DNA of 64,000 bases from Chitinophaga sp. CF418 (GCF_900142925.1 NZ_FRCN01000004.1:372001-436000), one strand, 5' to 3'. Positions 1-8,955 are shown, counted from the stretch's first letter. Numbers and translations are program-made. The notes: generated by a model from the letters alone, not told the origin.

Positions 1-76
1 GTACAGCGCCGTTCCTATATAGATCAGGAGGATATACAGTGCCGGTATAGCTTATCCGTAAAGGGAATCTATCATT

Positions 77-84
77 TATCTTTG
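77..84 (+). promoter_or_regulatory. -7 promoter element, leaderless geometry
   Basis: TATCTTTG matches the Bacteroidota consensus TAnnTTTG exactly. It ends 4 nt before the ATG at 89, so the expected transcription start falls on or next to the start codon. No convincing -33 TTG box is visible at the usual spacing. Confidence 0.6.
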
Positions 85-88
85 TGGA

Positions 89-532
89 ATGATCGCTATT
101 GAGTTTCCGGCACCGGATTTCAAAATTGTACAGGAGAACGGCAAAACGCTCATTTTTGACCGTTTCCGTAAAAAGTATGTGGTGCTGACACCAGAGGAAT
201 GGGTGCGGCAGAACTTTCTCAATTATTTGGTAAGCACTCTTGGCTACCCTGCTTCACTGATTGGTATAGAAAAGGAAATATACCTGGGAGAGCTACGGAA
301 GCGTTGTGATATTGTAGTTTACAGCAGGGATATGCGCCCCTGGATGATCGTGGAATGTAAGGAAATGGATGTGCCGCTTAGCCAAACCACACTGGAACAA
401 ATCGTCCGTTATCATATGGTATTGCCAACGGCTTACCTGGTCATTACCAATGGGGTGCATACATTCTGCTGCCAGCATATGGTGGATGCACAACAATGGC
501 AGTTCATTGCACAGTTACCCGTGCATCTCTGA
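89..532 (+). CDS. Type I restriction enzyme R N-terminal-like (HsdR-N) domain protein
   Basis: A 147-residue protein resembling the stand-alone HSDR_N family common in Bacteroidota. The middle holds a PD-(D/E)xK-like pattern: E66 and the R-C-D-I-V strand (around residues 70-76) followed by I-V-E-C-K (around residues 88-92), the expected acid plus E-x-K of this nuclease fold. It lacks the helicase and translocase domains of a real HsdR, and no hsdM or hsdS is nearby, so it is unlikely to be part of a working type I restriction system. Its biological role is unknown. The ATG at 89 follows a perfect -7 promoter element. A bidirectional terminator at 697-734 separates it from the convergent glutamate dehydrogenase gene. 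Confidence 0.8.
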   Translation: MIAIEFPAPDFKIVQENGKTLIFDRFRKKYVVLTPEEWVRQNFLNYLVSTLGYPASLIGIEKEIYLGELRKRCDIVVYSRDMRPWMIVECKEMDVPLSQTTLEQIVRYHMVLPTAYLVITNGVHTFCCQHMVDAQQWQFIAQLPVHL

Positions 533-623
533 TGGTATTTTAACATCGCTTGATTTCGATAGCCTGCTACATGAAGACACTCCTGCAAAACCCTGTAGTA
601 TAGACCTTATACACATGAAGTAA

Positions 624-667
624 GGGTGGATTTAAGGTGGAGATGAGGTGGACTTGAGTTGGACTTA
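624..667 (+). repeat. 11-bp-period tandem repeat
   Basis: Four units with an 11-bp period built around GGTGGA (starts at 625, 636, 647; the last is GTTGGA at 658), each followed by a variable T/A-rich tail such as CTTA or CTTG. It lies in the 533-759 intergenic space just before the terminator hairpin. Related AGTTGGACnTA wording recurs in the hairpin at 36624-36711. The function is unknown. Confidence 0.7.
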
Positions 668-696
668 AAACAACACTAAAAGAGAGAACATAATAT

Positions 697-734
697 AAAA
701 AGAGGGTGTATCCAGCAAAGATACACCCTCTTTT
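697..734. terminator. Bidirectional intrinsic terminator
   Basis: A 15-bp perfect stem (AAAGAGGGTGTATC with its complement) and a short loop, flanked by A-runs on the left and T-runs on the right. It lies between two convergent genes and can serve both. Confidence 0.8.
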
Positions 735-759
735 GTAAACTTTTATATTGATACAAAGA

Positions 760-2178
760 TCAAGGGAAAATACCTAACTGGTCATAGGCTGCTCCCACTT
801 TATCAATTGCACATACATAAGCGGCGGTACGCATATCGTGAATATCCGGGTGATTTACCATGATGGTACGCACTTCGTGCAGTGCAGCATGCATGGTTTC
901 TTCCAGGCCGGAATATACCAGGTCAACTTCATCAGCACCATGTGCGATGAATTTCCTTTCTCTTTCTGATACTGATTTACCGGTGAGGTCTTCGATTACA
1001 CCCAGAATGTGGATATTCATATTCTCATCGAAACGTTTTCCCAGACGGCCATAACGCACGTGGCTGAGGTTTTTCAACCATTCGAAGTAAGAAACGGTCA
1101 CACCGCCGGCGTTGAGGAACATGTCAGGTACTACGATCACACCTTTCTTGTTCAGGATCTCATCTGCTTCAGGAGTGATAGGGCCGTTAGCGCCTTCACC
1201 GATTATTTTAGCCTTGATACGCGGGGCGTTCTCTTTGTGGATCACGTTCTCCAGCGCAGCAGGTATCAGGATATCGCAGTCCATTTCCAGACCTTCTCCA
1301 TTTGCGCCCATTGTTTTTGCACCCGGGAAGTTGATAATGGAACCTGTTTCAGCCCTGTGTTTCAGCACGGCATCAGGATCCAGGCCTTTTTCGCTGTACA
1401 AGGCGCCATCCCATTCTATCAGGCCTACGATGATAGCGCCTGCTTCGTGGAAATATTTAGCGGCATGGTAACCCACATTACCCATACCCTGTACGATCAC
1501 TTTTTTACCGATGATGCCAGGTTCGAGACCGATGCGTTTCATATCTTCCTTGATGTTACAGAGTTCCTGCAAGCCAAAGAACACGCCAAGACCAGTGGCT
1601 TCTTTACGGCCACGCACACCACCCTGGGAAACCGGTTTACCGGTTACACAACCGTAACCATCGATCTCACCCGGACGGAGGCTCATGTAAGTATCGAGGA
1701 TCCAGCTCATTTCCCTTTCACCTGTACCATAGTCAGGAGCGGGAACATCCACACCGGGACCAATGAAATTCTTTTTTACCAGTTCCGCTGTGTAACGGCG
1801 GGTAATGTTTTCCAACTGGAATGGGGAATAGTTACGTGGATTGATCTTGATACCTCCTTTGGCGCCGCCAAAAGGAACGTTTACGATAGCACATTTGTAG
1901 GTCATGAGGGCAGCCAATGCCATTACCTCATCCTGGTTAACGGCATCGCTAAAACGGATACCACCTTTACAGGGCAGTTTGTGGTGAGAGTGCTGAACGC
2001 GGTAGGCTTCTATTACTTCGATCTTGTCCCCGATGCGTACCGGGAATTTAATCTGGTACACAGCATTACAGGCCTTGATCTGTTCAAGAATCCCATTTTC
2101 CCATTTCGTGAATTTTGCGGCTTTGTCAAAACTTCTTTCTACGCTCTTAAAGAAGTCATAATGTTGCTCTTGCGCCAT
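760..2178 (-). CDS. gdhA: Glutamate dehydrogenase (Glu/Leu/Phe/Val dehydrogenase family)
   Basis: A 472-residue cytoplasmic enzyme that interconverts glutamate and 2-oxoglutarate plus ammonia. The N-terminal catalytic domain shows LPCKGGIRF near residue 70 and [15 protein letters not shown] near residue 95, which carry the substrate-binding and catalytic lysines, then PAPDYGTG. The C-terminal Rossmann domain carries [12 protein letters not shown]. Length and motifs fit the family; the cofactor (NAD or NADP) cannot be decided by eye. An in-frame TTG at 2184 would add two residues, but the ATG at 2178 is preferred. It lies 36 nt downstream of the CcmD-like gene on the same strand and may be read through from the ccm promoter. 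Confidence 0.93.
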   Translation of the reverse strand: MAQEQHYDFFKSVERSFDKAAKFTKWENGILEQIKACNAVYQIKFPVRIGDKIEVIEAYRVQHSHHKLPCKGGIRFSDAVNQDEVMALAALMTYKCAIVNVPFGGAKGGIKINPRNYSPFQLENITRRYTAELVKKNFIGPGVDVPAPDYGTGEREMSWILDTYMSLRPGEIDGYGCVTGKPVSQGGVRGRKEATGLGVFFGLQELCNIKEDMKRIGLEPGIIGKKVIVQGMGNVGYHAAKYFHEAGAIIVGLIEWDGALYSEKGLDPDAVLKHRAETGSIINFPGAKTMGANGEGLEMDCDILIPAALENVIHKENAPRIKAKIIGEGANGPITPEADEILNKKGVIVVPDMFLNAGGVTVSYFEWLKNLSHVRYGRLGKRFDENMNIHILGVIEDLTGKSVSERERKFIAHGADEVDLVYSGLEETMHAALHEVRTIMVNHPDIHDMRTAAYVCAIDKVGAAYDQLGIFP

Positions 2179-2214
2179 AGACAATTGTTTTGGTATAAAT
2201 ATGTAGAGTTGGAC

Positions 2215-2466
2215 TTATTTGCTATGCAAGTTATCCCGTTTTTCAAGCCTGGAGATCTTCCGGTCGAGCGCTATCAAAAATATCACAATGCCGATAAAGA
2301 TGATCAGTAACACTCCTACTATAACATATATCTTGCCATTGCTGCGGAAAAATTCGTTTACAGGCCCTGTCTCCGTATTCTGGTTCTGGTTTTCCTGCGC
2401 ATTAGCGAAAAGAGAAACGAGTAACAGTAAGCAGGTACAGCAGAAAGAAAACGCTTTGTTGATCAT
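2215..2466 (-). CDS. ccmD: CcmD-like small membrane protein
   Basis: An 83-residue protein with an N-terminal signal-like hydrophobic segment ending AxA near residue 23, a short polar Q/N-rich stretch, one strong transmembrane helix (about residues 47-68) and a basic cytoplasmic tail. This layout is that of the CcmD family found after ccmC in Bacteroidota, where the protein is thought to help the heme-handling complex. Its ATG overlaps the TGA stop of ccmC in an ATGA arrangement, showing translational coupling. Identification rests mainly on size, topology and position. Confidence 0.7.
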   Translation of the reverse strand: MINKAFSFCCTCLLLLVSLFANAQENQNQNTETGPVNEFFRSNGKIYVIVGVLLIIFIGIVIFLIALDRKISRLEKRDNLHSK

Positions 2467-3125
2467 TTAAAAATATTTTTTAGCTCTAATTTTTTGTACC
2501 GTACAAGCAGGGTATAGATCCAGACACTTAACAAAACCCAACCAATAAATGCAGGGTAAAGCACCTCTTTCATATGGTTGTCAGTGTCACTGGATGCAAA
2601 TCCTGGCGTGGTAGCGCTTCCGGGATGAAGGGAATCTACCATACGCGGGATGATATACGTTAAGGGAATCAACAAAGCGAATGCGAAAACGTTAAACACG
2701 GCAGAGATCCTGGCGCGCTTGTCGATGTCCGGGATGGACAGGCGCAGTACAAGGTAAGCCATATAGATCATGAGCGCTACAGCGGTCAGCATCTGTTTGG
2801 GATCGCTGGTGAAAGAACCTCCCCACGTGTAGGTGGCCCACAGCGTACCTGTTGCGAAACCCAGAATGCCATAAAACACACCTACATTAGCAGCTGCGCT
2901 GGCATATACATCTCTACGGAGGTCGTATTTAGCGAGATAAAGAACGGAATTGACTACAGAGATAGTGAACATGGTGTACATGCACATCCACATAGGAACG
3001 TGAAAGAAAAGGCCCCGGGAAGATTGCCCGTTTGTGCCGATTATCGGTATCTCAATCGTAAATCCCCGTATGATTACATAAACAAGGATCAATACCGTCA
3101 GAGCTTTCCACCAATGCTTTGCCAT
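2463..3125 (-). CDS. ccmC: Cytochrome c biogenesis heme-handling protein CcmC/CcsA family
   Basis: A 220-residue polytopic protein with about six membrane helices. In system I maturation CcmC binds heme at the periplasmic face and loads it onto CcmE. Two candidate axial histidines are visible, in LFFHVPMWM (around residue 42) and DSLHPG (around residue 167). The tryptophan-rich motif of proteobacterial CcmC is reduced here to WGGSFTSDPKQ; from memory, Chitinophagaceae homologues have a similarly altered form. The gene has its own promoter at 3148-3179 and is coupled to ccmD by an ATGA overlap. Confidence 0.85.
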   Translation of the reverse strand: MAKHWWKALTVLILVYVIIRGFTIEIPIIGTNGQSSRGLFFHVPMWMCMYTMFTISVVNSVLYLAKYDLRRDVYASAAANVGVFYGILGFATGTLWATYTWGGSFTSDPKQMLTAVALMIYMAYLVLRLSIPDIDKRARISAVFNVFAFALLIPLTYIIPRMVDSLHPGSATTPGFASSDTDNHMKEVLYPAFIGWVLLSVWIYTLLVRYKKLELKNIFK

Positions 3126-3147
3126 TTTAAACCAACTATATTGGGGG

Positions 3148-3179
3148 CAAACCTACACGTTTTATCACTAATCACAAAA
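3148..3179 (-). promoter_or_regulatory. Promoter of ccmC-ccmD
   Basis: On the minus strand a TTTTG box (3179-3175) is followed after exactly 19 nt by TAGGTTTG (3155-3148). This is the clearest full -33/-7 Bacteroidota promoter in the window. The predicted leader before the ccmC ATG at 3125 is about 16-19 nt. Confidence 0.7.
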
Positions 3180-3216
3180 TTCAGTAACCTGTTTCCCGTC
3201 ATCCGGGTAGCAGTTG

Positions 3217-3882
3217 TTAATCTTTCCACAAAAAAGGGAATAATACCAGGGACAAAGCGATAATAAGAATGTCCATACTTCCTAACATAAGGAACATTTT
3301 GGGCAATCCGGGTTGATATACGGTAATGAAGGAGGATTTGGCAATATTAGACAGCAGCATAAGCAGGGGCAGCATAATGGGGAATCCCATAATAGCCATC
3401 AATGCGGCATTCTGGTTGGCCTGGGCCGCAATAGCAGCCAGCATAGTGAAGAGCAGGGACAGGCTGATGCCTCCCAGCAGGCTCACTCCCATGAAATACA
3501 GGAAACTGGTAACGGGATTGCCCAGGAACATCATACAGCACACGATCGTGATCAGCGTCATGACGCACATCAGTATGATATTGTAGATCAGTTTGGCCAC
3601 TATAAAGCTGCGGGGATGCACCAGGGAATAGAAATACAGGAGACGCCCCCTGTTCTCCTGCAGGAAACTTTTGGCGATGGCATTAACTGCTACGAACAAC
3701 TGTACTACCCAGAAAAGTGCATTCCAGATCTTTTCTTCCGGCTTACTGACCATCAGGTTAATCACAAATACGGTAGATATTATATATAAGAGGATACCGT
3801 AAAAGGCATATTTCTGCCGTAATTCAAGCAGGATGTCCTTTTTTACCAGGGTAATGGTTTGTCGGAAGGCACTAGATTTCAT
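3217..3882 (-). CDS. ccmB: Heme exporter protein CcmB
   Basis: A 221-residue integral membrane protein with six hydrophobic segments, matching the length of CcmB, the permease subunit that works with the ATPase CcmA in releasing holo-CcmE. The N-terminal VKKDILLELRQK and the following LLYIISTVFV segment are typical. The gene precedes ccmC but is separated from it by 91 nt that contain a second promoter. CcmA and CcmE are not in this window. The start at 3882 lies 7 nt after a perfect -7 element. Confidence 0.85.
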   Translation of the reverse strand: MKSSAFRQTITLVKKDILLELRQKYAFYGILLYIISTVFVINLMVSKPEEKIWNALFWVVQLFVAVNAIAKSFLQENRGRLLYFYSLVHPRSFIVAKLIYNIILMCVMTLITIVCCMMFLGNPVTSFLYFMGVSLLGGISLSLLFTMLAAIAAQANQNAALMAIMGFPIMLPLLMLLSNIAKSSFITVYQPGLPKMFLMLGSMDILIIALSLVLFPFLWKD

Positions 3883-3889
3883 GTTGGCG

Positions 3890-3897
3890 CAAAGATA
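3890..3897 (-). promoter_or_regulatory. -7 element of ccmB
   Basis: TATCTTTG on the minus strand, ending 7 nt before the ccmB ATG. It lies back to back with the accC element in a 39-bp spacer between two divergent start codons. Confidence 0.6.
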
Positions 3898-3908
3898 GGA
3901 GAATCACT

Positions 3909-3916
3909 TATATTCG
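3909..3916 (+). promoter_or_regulatory. Possible -7 element of accC
   Basis: TATATTCG differs from TAnnTTTG at one position and ends 5 nt before the ATG at 3922. Together with the ccmB element it makes a very compact divergent promoter pair. Confidence 0.4.
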
Positions 3917-3921
3917 CTTCC

Positions 3922-5406
3922 ATGAAAAAAATACTGGTAGCCAACCGTGGTGAGATTGCACTGCGGATCATGCGATCCGCCAGGGAAATGGGCATCGCAA
4001 CCGTAGCTGTATATTCCGAGGCAGACCGCGCCATGCCATTTGTGCAATATGCAGATGAAGCGGTGTGCATCGGCCCGGCCCCTTCCAGCCAGTCCTATCT
4101 GCTGACAGATAAGATCATGGGCGCAGCCCGGCAGACGGGGGCAGATGCTATCCATCCCGGATATGGTTTTCTCAGTGAGAATGCCCGCTTTGCACAGGCG
4201 GTGAAGGATGCCGGACTTACTTTTATTGGTCCCAGTCCGTCTTCTATTGAGGTAATGGGCAGCAAGCTGGCGGCCAAACAGGCAGCACAACGGTTTGGCG
4301 TTCCCATGGTACCCGGTACAGAAACGCCGCTGCGCAGTATCGACGAGGCGCGGGAAGTAGTGAAAAAGACCGGATTCCCTATCCTGATCAAAGCATCCGC
4401 AGGTGGTGGTGGTAAGGGTATGCGGGTGGTCAATAGCGCTGATGAACTGGAAGAACAGGTCAGACTGGCTAAAAGTGAGGCGATGAGTGCTTTTGGGGAT
4501 GATGCAGTATTTATTGAGAAATATGTAGGTGCCCCCCGGCATATTGAGATCCAGGTACTGGGCGATCAGCATGGCAATTACGTCTATCTATTTGAGCGTG
4601 AGTGCTCTATACAAAGAAGACACCAGAAACTGATTGAAGAAGCGCCTTCATCCTGCCTGACACCCCAGATCAGGGAAGCGATGGGGAAGTGTGCATTAGA
4701 TGTGGCCCGTGCCTGCCAGTATTATGGAGCAGGTACCGTTGAGTTCCTCGTAGACGAAAATCTGCAGTTTTATTTCCTGGAGATGAATACCCGTCTGCAG
4801 GTGGAACATCCTGTAACTGAAATGATCACAGGCCTGGACCTGGTCAAAGAGCAGATCAGGGTGGCCAGGGGCGAAAAGCTTGCCTTCAGCCAGACCGACC
4901 TCAAAATAAACGGACATGCCATCGAATTGCGCATCTGTGCGGAAGATCCGGCCAATAATTTCTTACCGGACACGGGTACACTCACTACCTATGTACGTCC
5001 GCAGGGATATGGCATCCGGGTGGACGACGGTTATGAGCAGGGAATGGATATTCCCATCTATTATGACCCTATGATCTCCAAACTGATTGCCTGGGGAGCC
5101 GACCGGGAAGAGGCCAGGGAACGGCTGCTACGTGCCATCAGTGAATATCATGTGAAAGGCATCCGCACTACACTACCCTTCGGTAGCTGGGCGCTGCAGC
5201 AGCCTGCATTTATTAACGGCGCTTTTGACACTCATTTTATCGGAAAGTACTTTACGCCGCAATCGCTGGACCGTACAGACCCTGAAGCCGCAAAAGCCGC
5301 GGCTATACTGGCTGTACAGGTATGGCAGGAGCAACAGCGGAGGGTCAGACAACAACCTGTGAACCAGCAGCAAAAACTTTGGAAGAACAGGAAATTGTTA
5401 AGATAA
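3922..5406 (+). CDS. accC: Biotin carboxylase subunit of an acyl-CoA carboxylase
   Basis: A 494-residue cytoplasmic enzyme that carboxylates biotin on a carrier protein using ATP and bicarbonate. It opens with KKILVANRGEIALRI, carries the ATP-grasp glycine-rich loop ASAGGGGKGMR (around residue 160), the IEIQ and ERECS motifs, and EMNTRLQVEHPVTE (around residue 290). The usual AccC is about 450 residues; this one has an extra C-terminal tail rich in Q and R after the carboxylase domain and no biotinyl domain, so the biotin carrier must be encoded elsewhere. It may serve acetyl-CoA or propionyl-CoA carboxylase. The ATG at 3922 starts directly on the conserved N-terminus; an in-frame ATG at 3859 would add 21 residues that overlap ccmB. 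Confidence 0.93.
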   Translation: MKKILVANRGEIALRIMRSAREMGIATVAVYSEADRAMPFVQYADEAVCIGPAPSSQSYLLTDKIMGAARQTGADAIHPGYGFLSENARFAQAVKDAGLTFIGPSPSSIEVMGSKLAAKQAAQRFGVPMVPGTETPLRSIDEAREVVKKTGFPILIKASAGGGGKGMRVVNSADELEEQVRLAKSEAMSAFGDDAVFIEKYVGAPRHIEIQVLGDQHGNYVYLFERECSIQRRHQKLIEEAPSSCLTPQIREAMGKCALDVARACQYYGAGTVEFLVDENLQFYFLEMNTRLQVEHPVTEMITGLDLVKEQIRVARGEKLAFSQTDLKINGHAIELRICAEDPANNFLPDTGTLTTYVRPQGYGIRVDDGYEQGMDIPIYYDPMISKLIAWGADREEARERLLRAISEYHVKGIRTTLPFGSWALQQPAFINGAFDTHFIGKYFTPQSLDRTDPEAAKAAAILAVQVWQEQQRRVRQQPVNQQQKLWKNRKLLR

Positions 5407-5440
5407 TATAAAAGCGCAGTACAGTAACGGTAAAACTAAC

Positions 5441-5448
5441 TAGTTTTG
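5441..5448 (+). promoter_or_regulatory. -7 element deciding the gtrA start
   Basis: TAGTTTTG matches the consensus exactly. It overlaps the upstream in-frame TTG at 5446, so translation must begin downstream at the ATG at 5467, leaving a leader of about 12-14 nt. Confidence 0.6.
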
Positions 5449-5466
5449 TTGCTGTACAAATATTTT

Positions 5467-5943
5467 ATGAAAAGGTTCATTTTATTCGTATTAGATTTTT
5501 TTTACCAGCCCTTTGCGAAGCTGATGCCTTTGCAAACTTTCCGCTATCTCGCCTGCGGCAGCGGCAATACGGCGATGGATATCCTATTGTATTACATCAG
5601 CTACCATTACATCCTGATTGAAAAACCTGTGCATTTCACTTTCCTGACCATCAGTCCGCATATTGCCGCACTGTTCATGGCCATGACGGTTACATTCCCT
5701 ACAGGTTTCCTGCTGAGTAAATACATTGTTTTTTCTGAATCCAACCTGAGAGGCAGGGTGCAACTGATCCGCTATTTTATGCTGGTAGGTATTTGTATCT
5801 GTCTGAACTATGGATTTATGAAACTATTCGTAGAATATCTGCTTATCTACCCAACTATCTCTAAAATATTGACAACCATCTTTGTAGTAGGCTTTAGCTA
5901 TCTGACACAGAAGAAATTTACGTTTAAAGTGAAGGAAGGGTAA
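5467..5943 (+). CDS. GtrA family membrane protein
   Basis: A 158-residue protein with four hydrophobic segments, the layout of the GtrA/DPMS-like family. Members are proposed to move lipid-linked sugars across the cytoplasmic membrane or to assist glycosyltransferases in polysaccharide decoration. The FRYLACGSGNTAMDILLYY segment at residues 30-50 corresponds to the conserved first helix, and the C-terminus ends in a basic KKFTFK motif typical of the family. The start is set by a -7 element overlapping the alternative TTG. No glycosyltransferase is adjacent, although a nucleotide-sugar cluster begins 3.5 kb downstream. Confidence 0.85.
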   Translation: MKRFILFVLDFFYQPFAKLMPLQTFRYLACGSGNTAMDILLYYISYHYILIEKPVHFTFLTISPHIAALFMAMTVTFPTGFLLSKYIVFSESNLRGRVQLIRYFMLVGICICLNYGFMKLFVEYLLIYPTISKILTTIFVVGFSYLTQKKFTFKVKEG

Positions 5944-5977
5944 TAGAGGGAAGAGTAATAAAATTTATAGGCGTAAT

Positions 5978-6017
5978 ACAAAAGGCCGTATCAGATATTT
6001 TGATACGGCCTTTTGTA
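5978..6017. terminator. Bidirectional intrinsic terminator
   Basis: A perfect stem of about 16 bp, ACAAAAGGCCGTATCA paired with its complement across a 7-nt loop. It sits between convergent gtrA and tdk, with A- and T-runs on the two sides. Confidence 0.85.
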
Positions 6018-6590
6018 TTATTCTACATTATTATAATAACAATGCCTGCACCTCGGTTCGTACAGATCTGTTTCTCCGAGAAGTACAGTGCCTTTTTCTT
6101 TCGTTTTACGGTAAGAGTAATTGGCGATATTGCCGCATTTCACGCAGATAGCGTGCAACTTGGTAATATAGTCCGCCTTTGCCAGCAGGAAAGGCATCTG
6201 GCCGAAGGGTTTGCCCAGGTAATCCATGTCCAGTCCTGCCACTATTACCCTGATGCCACGTAACGCCAGCTGGTCACAGACTTCAGGCAACTCACCATCA
6301 AAGAACTGTGCTTCATCAATACCTACAACATCCACTTCCTGTGCCAGGAGCAATATCTGCTGGGAATTTTCCAGTGGTGTGCTGATGATACGGCTTTCAT
6401 CATGAGATACAATGTGTTGCACATCGTAACGCGTATCTATCATCGGTTTAAAAATCTCTACTTTTAAGTTGGCTATCCGGGCCCGCTTTAATCTTCTGAT
6501 CAATTCCTCCGTCTTCCCGGAAAACATTGAGCCGCAGATCACTTCTATCCACCCCCTTCGCCCTCCTGCTAGAGAAGGTTCAATAAACAT
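6018..6590 (-). CDS. tdk: Thymidine kinase
   Basis: A 190-residue type II thymidine kinase that phosphorylates thymidine with ATP for salvage. The P-loop [15 protein letters not shown] lies near residue 20, the Walker-B-like GIDEAQFF near residue 93, and the structural zinc site is formed by CVKCG (around residue 150) and CRHC near the C-terminus. Length is normal for the family. It is transcribed toward gtrA and ends in a shared terminator. Confidence 0.95.
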   Translation of the reverse strand: MFIEPSLAGGRRGWIEVICGSMFSGKTEELIRRLKRARIANLKVEIFKPMIDTRYDVQHIVSHDESRIISTPLENSQQILLLAQEVDVVGIDEAQFFDGELPEVCDQLALRGIRVIVAGLDMDYLGKPFGQMPFLLAKADYITKLHAICVKCGNIANYSYRKTKEKGTVLLGETDLYEPRCRHCYYNNVE

Positions 6591-6718
6591 ATTTTAGTAT
6601 TTGATTAACAGTTAATTAAAATGCGCTAACTTTATGCAAATAAAATAAATTCCCCCATATCGCGTTAACAATTAAGGCATGGAACGCATTTTGCATTCAA
6701 TTTATTTTTTTTACTGCT

Positions 6719-7681
6719 ATGGAAAAAATAAGTGCATTAATTGATAAGTTACAGGAATTAAAGAATTCAAACGCTGGGCTGCAGTCAATCTCTTACTATG
6801 TACAGCTGTTACAGGCAGAGATCCTGCACGCAAGGAATCTTCAACGAGACCAGGAACGCGTGCAACAAAGGCAGGACAGCCATGTTGCAGTGATTATGCC
6901 TTCTACACCTCTGACAACCACTGCAACTCCGGCCACTGTTATTGTGGAAGTCCCTGTAACAACATCATCCAGAGAAACATCACCGGAAAATAAACAGGCG
7001 GCGCCTGCAGCAGCACTTGCGACTGCGGAGGCCCCAACCTTGACATTACCGTTGCAGAACACGTCACTCCCCAAACCGGCTTCGGCACCTGCCGCCACGG
7101 TGAACGGGACTTCCGCTGCTCCTGTAAATACTACTCCGGCTACGTTTGCAGCTACTAACGGCGCTACTTCATATCCGTCCACGGCTACAGCTCCTGCTCC
7201 CGTACCTCAACAAACGGAACAGACTCCAGTAGACAGGAAACCGGCGTTCGTTACCATCTATAGTAATGAGGAAACGCCGCAACCGGTTAGTACTACTCCT
7301 GGCAATGTTGAGAAAAAGCCGGACACCAACGGTGTTCACAAGGAACTGAAAGAGCTGAATCAACTGGTAGCCCAGAACACGCCTTCACTCAATGATCGCT
7401 TGAAACAGGCACAGACAGAGATTGCTGACCGTTTCAATGAGATTCCTGTCAAAGACCTGCGTCAGGCTATCGGGATCAACGATAAATTCCAGTTCATCCA
7501 GGAATTGTTCCGTGGTGATGTGGATACTTATGAACGTTCTGTCAAGACCATCAACGAGCTGAATTCTCTCCAGGAAGCAGAATACTGGATTGAAAGGGAA
7601 TTAAAGATCCGTCAGGGATGGGTGGACGATAACCGTACTGTAAGGCAGTTCTACAATCTTGTCAAGAAACGTTTTTCCTGA
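6719..7681 (+). CDS. Conserved Bacteroidota protein with Pro/Ala/Thr-rich linker
   Basis: A 320-residue protein of unknown function. Residues 1-55 form a short helical, partly coiled-coil region. Residues about 60-210 are low-complexity Pro/Ala/Thr/Ser-rich and probably disordered. Residues about 215-320 are a compact conserved-looking domain with KDLRQAIGINDKFQFIQELF and a basic C-terminus. I recall similar C-terminal domains in hypothetical proteins of other Bacteroidota, but no function. There is no signal peptide. The last 31 bp overlap the end of the convergent Kdo transferase gene. Confidence 0.8.
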   Translation: MEKISALIDKLQELKNSNAGLQSISYYVQLLQAEILHARNLQRDQERVQQRQDSHVAVIMPSTPLTTTATPATVIVEVPVTTSSRETSPENKQAAPAAALATAEAPTLTLPLQNTSLPKPASAPAATVNGTSAAPVNTTPATFAATNGATSYPSTATAPAPVPQQTEQTPVDRKPAFVTIYSNEETPQPVSTTPGNVEKKPDTNGVHKELKELNQLVAQNTPSLNDRLKQAQTEIADRFNEIPVKDLRQAIGINDKFQFIQELFRGDVDTYERSVKTINELNSLQEAEYWIERELKIRQGWVDDNRTVRQFYNLVKKRFS

Positions 7682-8919
7682 ATATACTGTAGTATCTTAC
7701 TTGTAGCTCCTTTGTTCTCAGCCACATAGTTTTTAGCATTGGCGCCTGTTTGCAAGCGGATTGATTCATCCTGCAACAGCCTTCCCATCTGTGTATCAAA
7801 GGTACCCAGGTCATGGATACTAATGCCTCCGCCTGCAGCGATCAGCGACGCAGCTTCCGGGTATTTGTGGAACACAGGCCCGAACAATACGGGTTTGCCA
7901 TAGGTAGCGGGTTCCAGTATATTGTGAATACCATCTTTCCCAAAGCCTCCTCCTACATAAGTAACCGCTGCATAGCGATATAATATTGACAGCATCCCCA
8001 CATTATCTATCAGCAATACACGCCCCGGTTGCTTATTTTCTGTTTTTATCCACTCCGTATATCTTATTGCTTCGGGGAACAATCCCTGTAATTTACCGAT
8101 GTGAGCAGCGTCTATTTCATGCGGAGCAATGATTAGACAAGGTCCTTCATGCGGCTGTTTCTTCCACCAGGCCACCAGCAATGATTCGTCAGTTTCCCAT
8201 GTGCTTCCGGCAATAATGGCCTGCCGGTCACGGATAAATGCGCCAATGCCTGGCAGGGTGCGTTCCTCTTCCTGCAGGGCCCAGACCCTGTCAAAACGGG
8301 TATCGCCCGCTAAAGCTGTATGTTGGATGCCAATCTGTTCCAGCAGGGACATAGACTCCCTGTTTTGTACGAAGATGTAGCTGAACTGTTGCAGGAGTTT
8401 GCGGAACATGCCGCCATAGGGCTTGAAGAAAGGCTGTCCCTGCCTGAATATGCCCGAAATAAGAAGTACCGGCACCTTTTCCCGGTAAAGGCTGGTAAGC
8501 ATATGGTACCAGAACTCATATTTGATAAAGATAGCAAGGGCCGGCTTTACGATACGGGTAAAATCCCTTGCGTTTCGTGGTGTATCCAACGGCAAATAGC
8601 ATACGTAATCTGCACCTGGATAGTCTTTACGTACCTCATAACCTGAGGGCGAGAAAAAGGTCAACAGGATCTTACAGTGCGGATACTGCTGCCGGATCGC
8701 TTCCAGAACAGGCCGCCCCTGTTCAAATTCTCCCAGGGAGGCGGCATGCACCCAAACGATGGGACCGGCACCGGACAGGTGCTGTTCCAGCTCTGCCCTC
8801 CAGTTGCGGCGCCCTTCCAGCCATCGCCGGGCCTTGACATTGCCTGTAGCAGCGGCCAGAGCCACTCCTGCTTTATATCCTCTTATTCCCAGATCGTATA
8901 TGATGGTGCTTACCGGCAT
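7651..8919 (-). CDS. waaA: 3-deoxy-D-manno-octulosonic acid (Kdo) transferase
   Basis: A 422-residue membrane-associated GT30 glycosyltransferase that adds Kdo from CMP-Kdo to lipid A precursor. The N-terminal half shows VWVHAASLGEFEQGRPV (around residue 54; the E is the proposed catalytic residue) and the central KYEFWYHML. The C-terminal nucleotide-binding half has YVGGGFGKDGIHNILEPA, the typical donor-site signature. Length fits. Its end overlaps the convergent upstream gene by 31 bp, and its start is divergent from the sugar-nucleotide operon with a perfect -7 element at 8956-8963. Confidence 0.94.
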   Translation of the reverse strand: MPVSTIIYDLGIRGYKAGVALAAATGNVKARRWLEGRRNWRAELEQHLSGAGPIVWVHAASLGEFEQGRPVLEAIRQQYPHCKILLTFFSPSGYEVRKDYPGADYVCYLPLDTPRNARDFTRIVKPALAIFIKYEFWYHMLTSLYREKVPVLLISGIFRQGQPFFKPYGGMFRKLLQQFSYIFVQNRESMSLLEQIGIQHTALAGDTRFDRVWALQEEERTLPGIGAFIRDRQAIIAGSTWETDESLLVAWWKKQPHEGPCLIIAPHEIDAAHIGKLQGLFPEAIRYTEWIKTENKQPGRVLLIDNVGMLSILYRYAAVTYVGGGFGKDGIHNILEPATYGKPVLFGPVFHKYPEAASLIAAGGGISIHDLGTFDTQMGRLLQDESIRLQTGANAKNYVAENKGATSKILQYIQEKRFLTRL

Positions 8920-8955
8920 GCCTGAAGGTACTTTTACTGTTTTTTAGATCGGCTG

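Noticed and set aside
1..102. Plus-strand frame open from the left edge to a stop at 100-102
   Set aside because: Only 33 codons with no family resemblance; a perfect promoter element lies within it at 77-84, so it is more likely intergenic.
89..532. Functional type I restriction system
   Set aside because: No motor domain, methylase or specificity subunit is present; only an HsdR-N-like fold.
1009..2310. Long open frame (433 codons) opposite glutamate dehydrogenase
   Set aside because: It is the antisense shadow of a well-conserved gene, has no domain signature and no plausible start signal.
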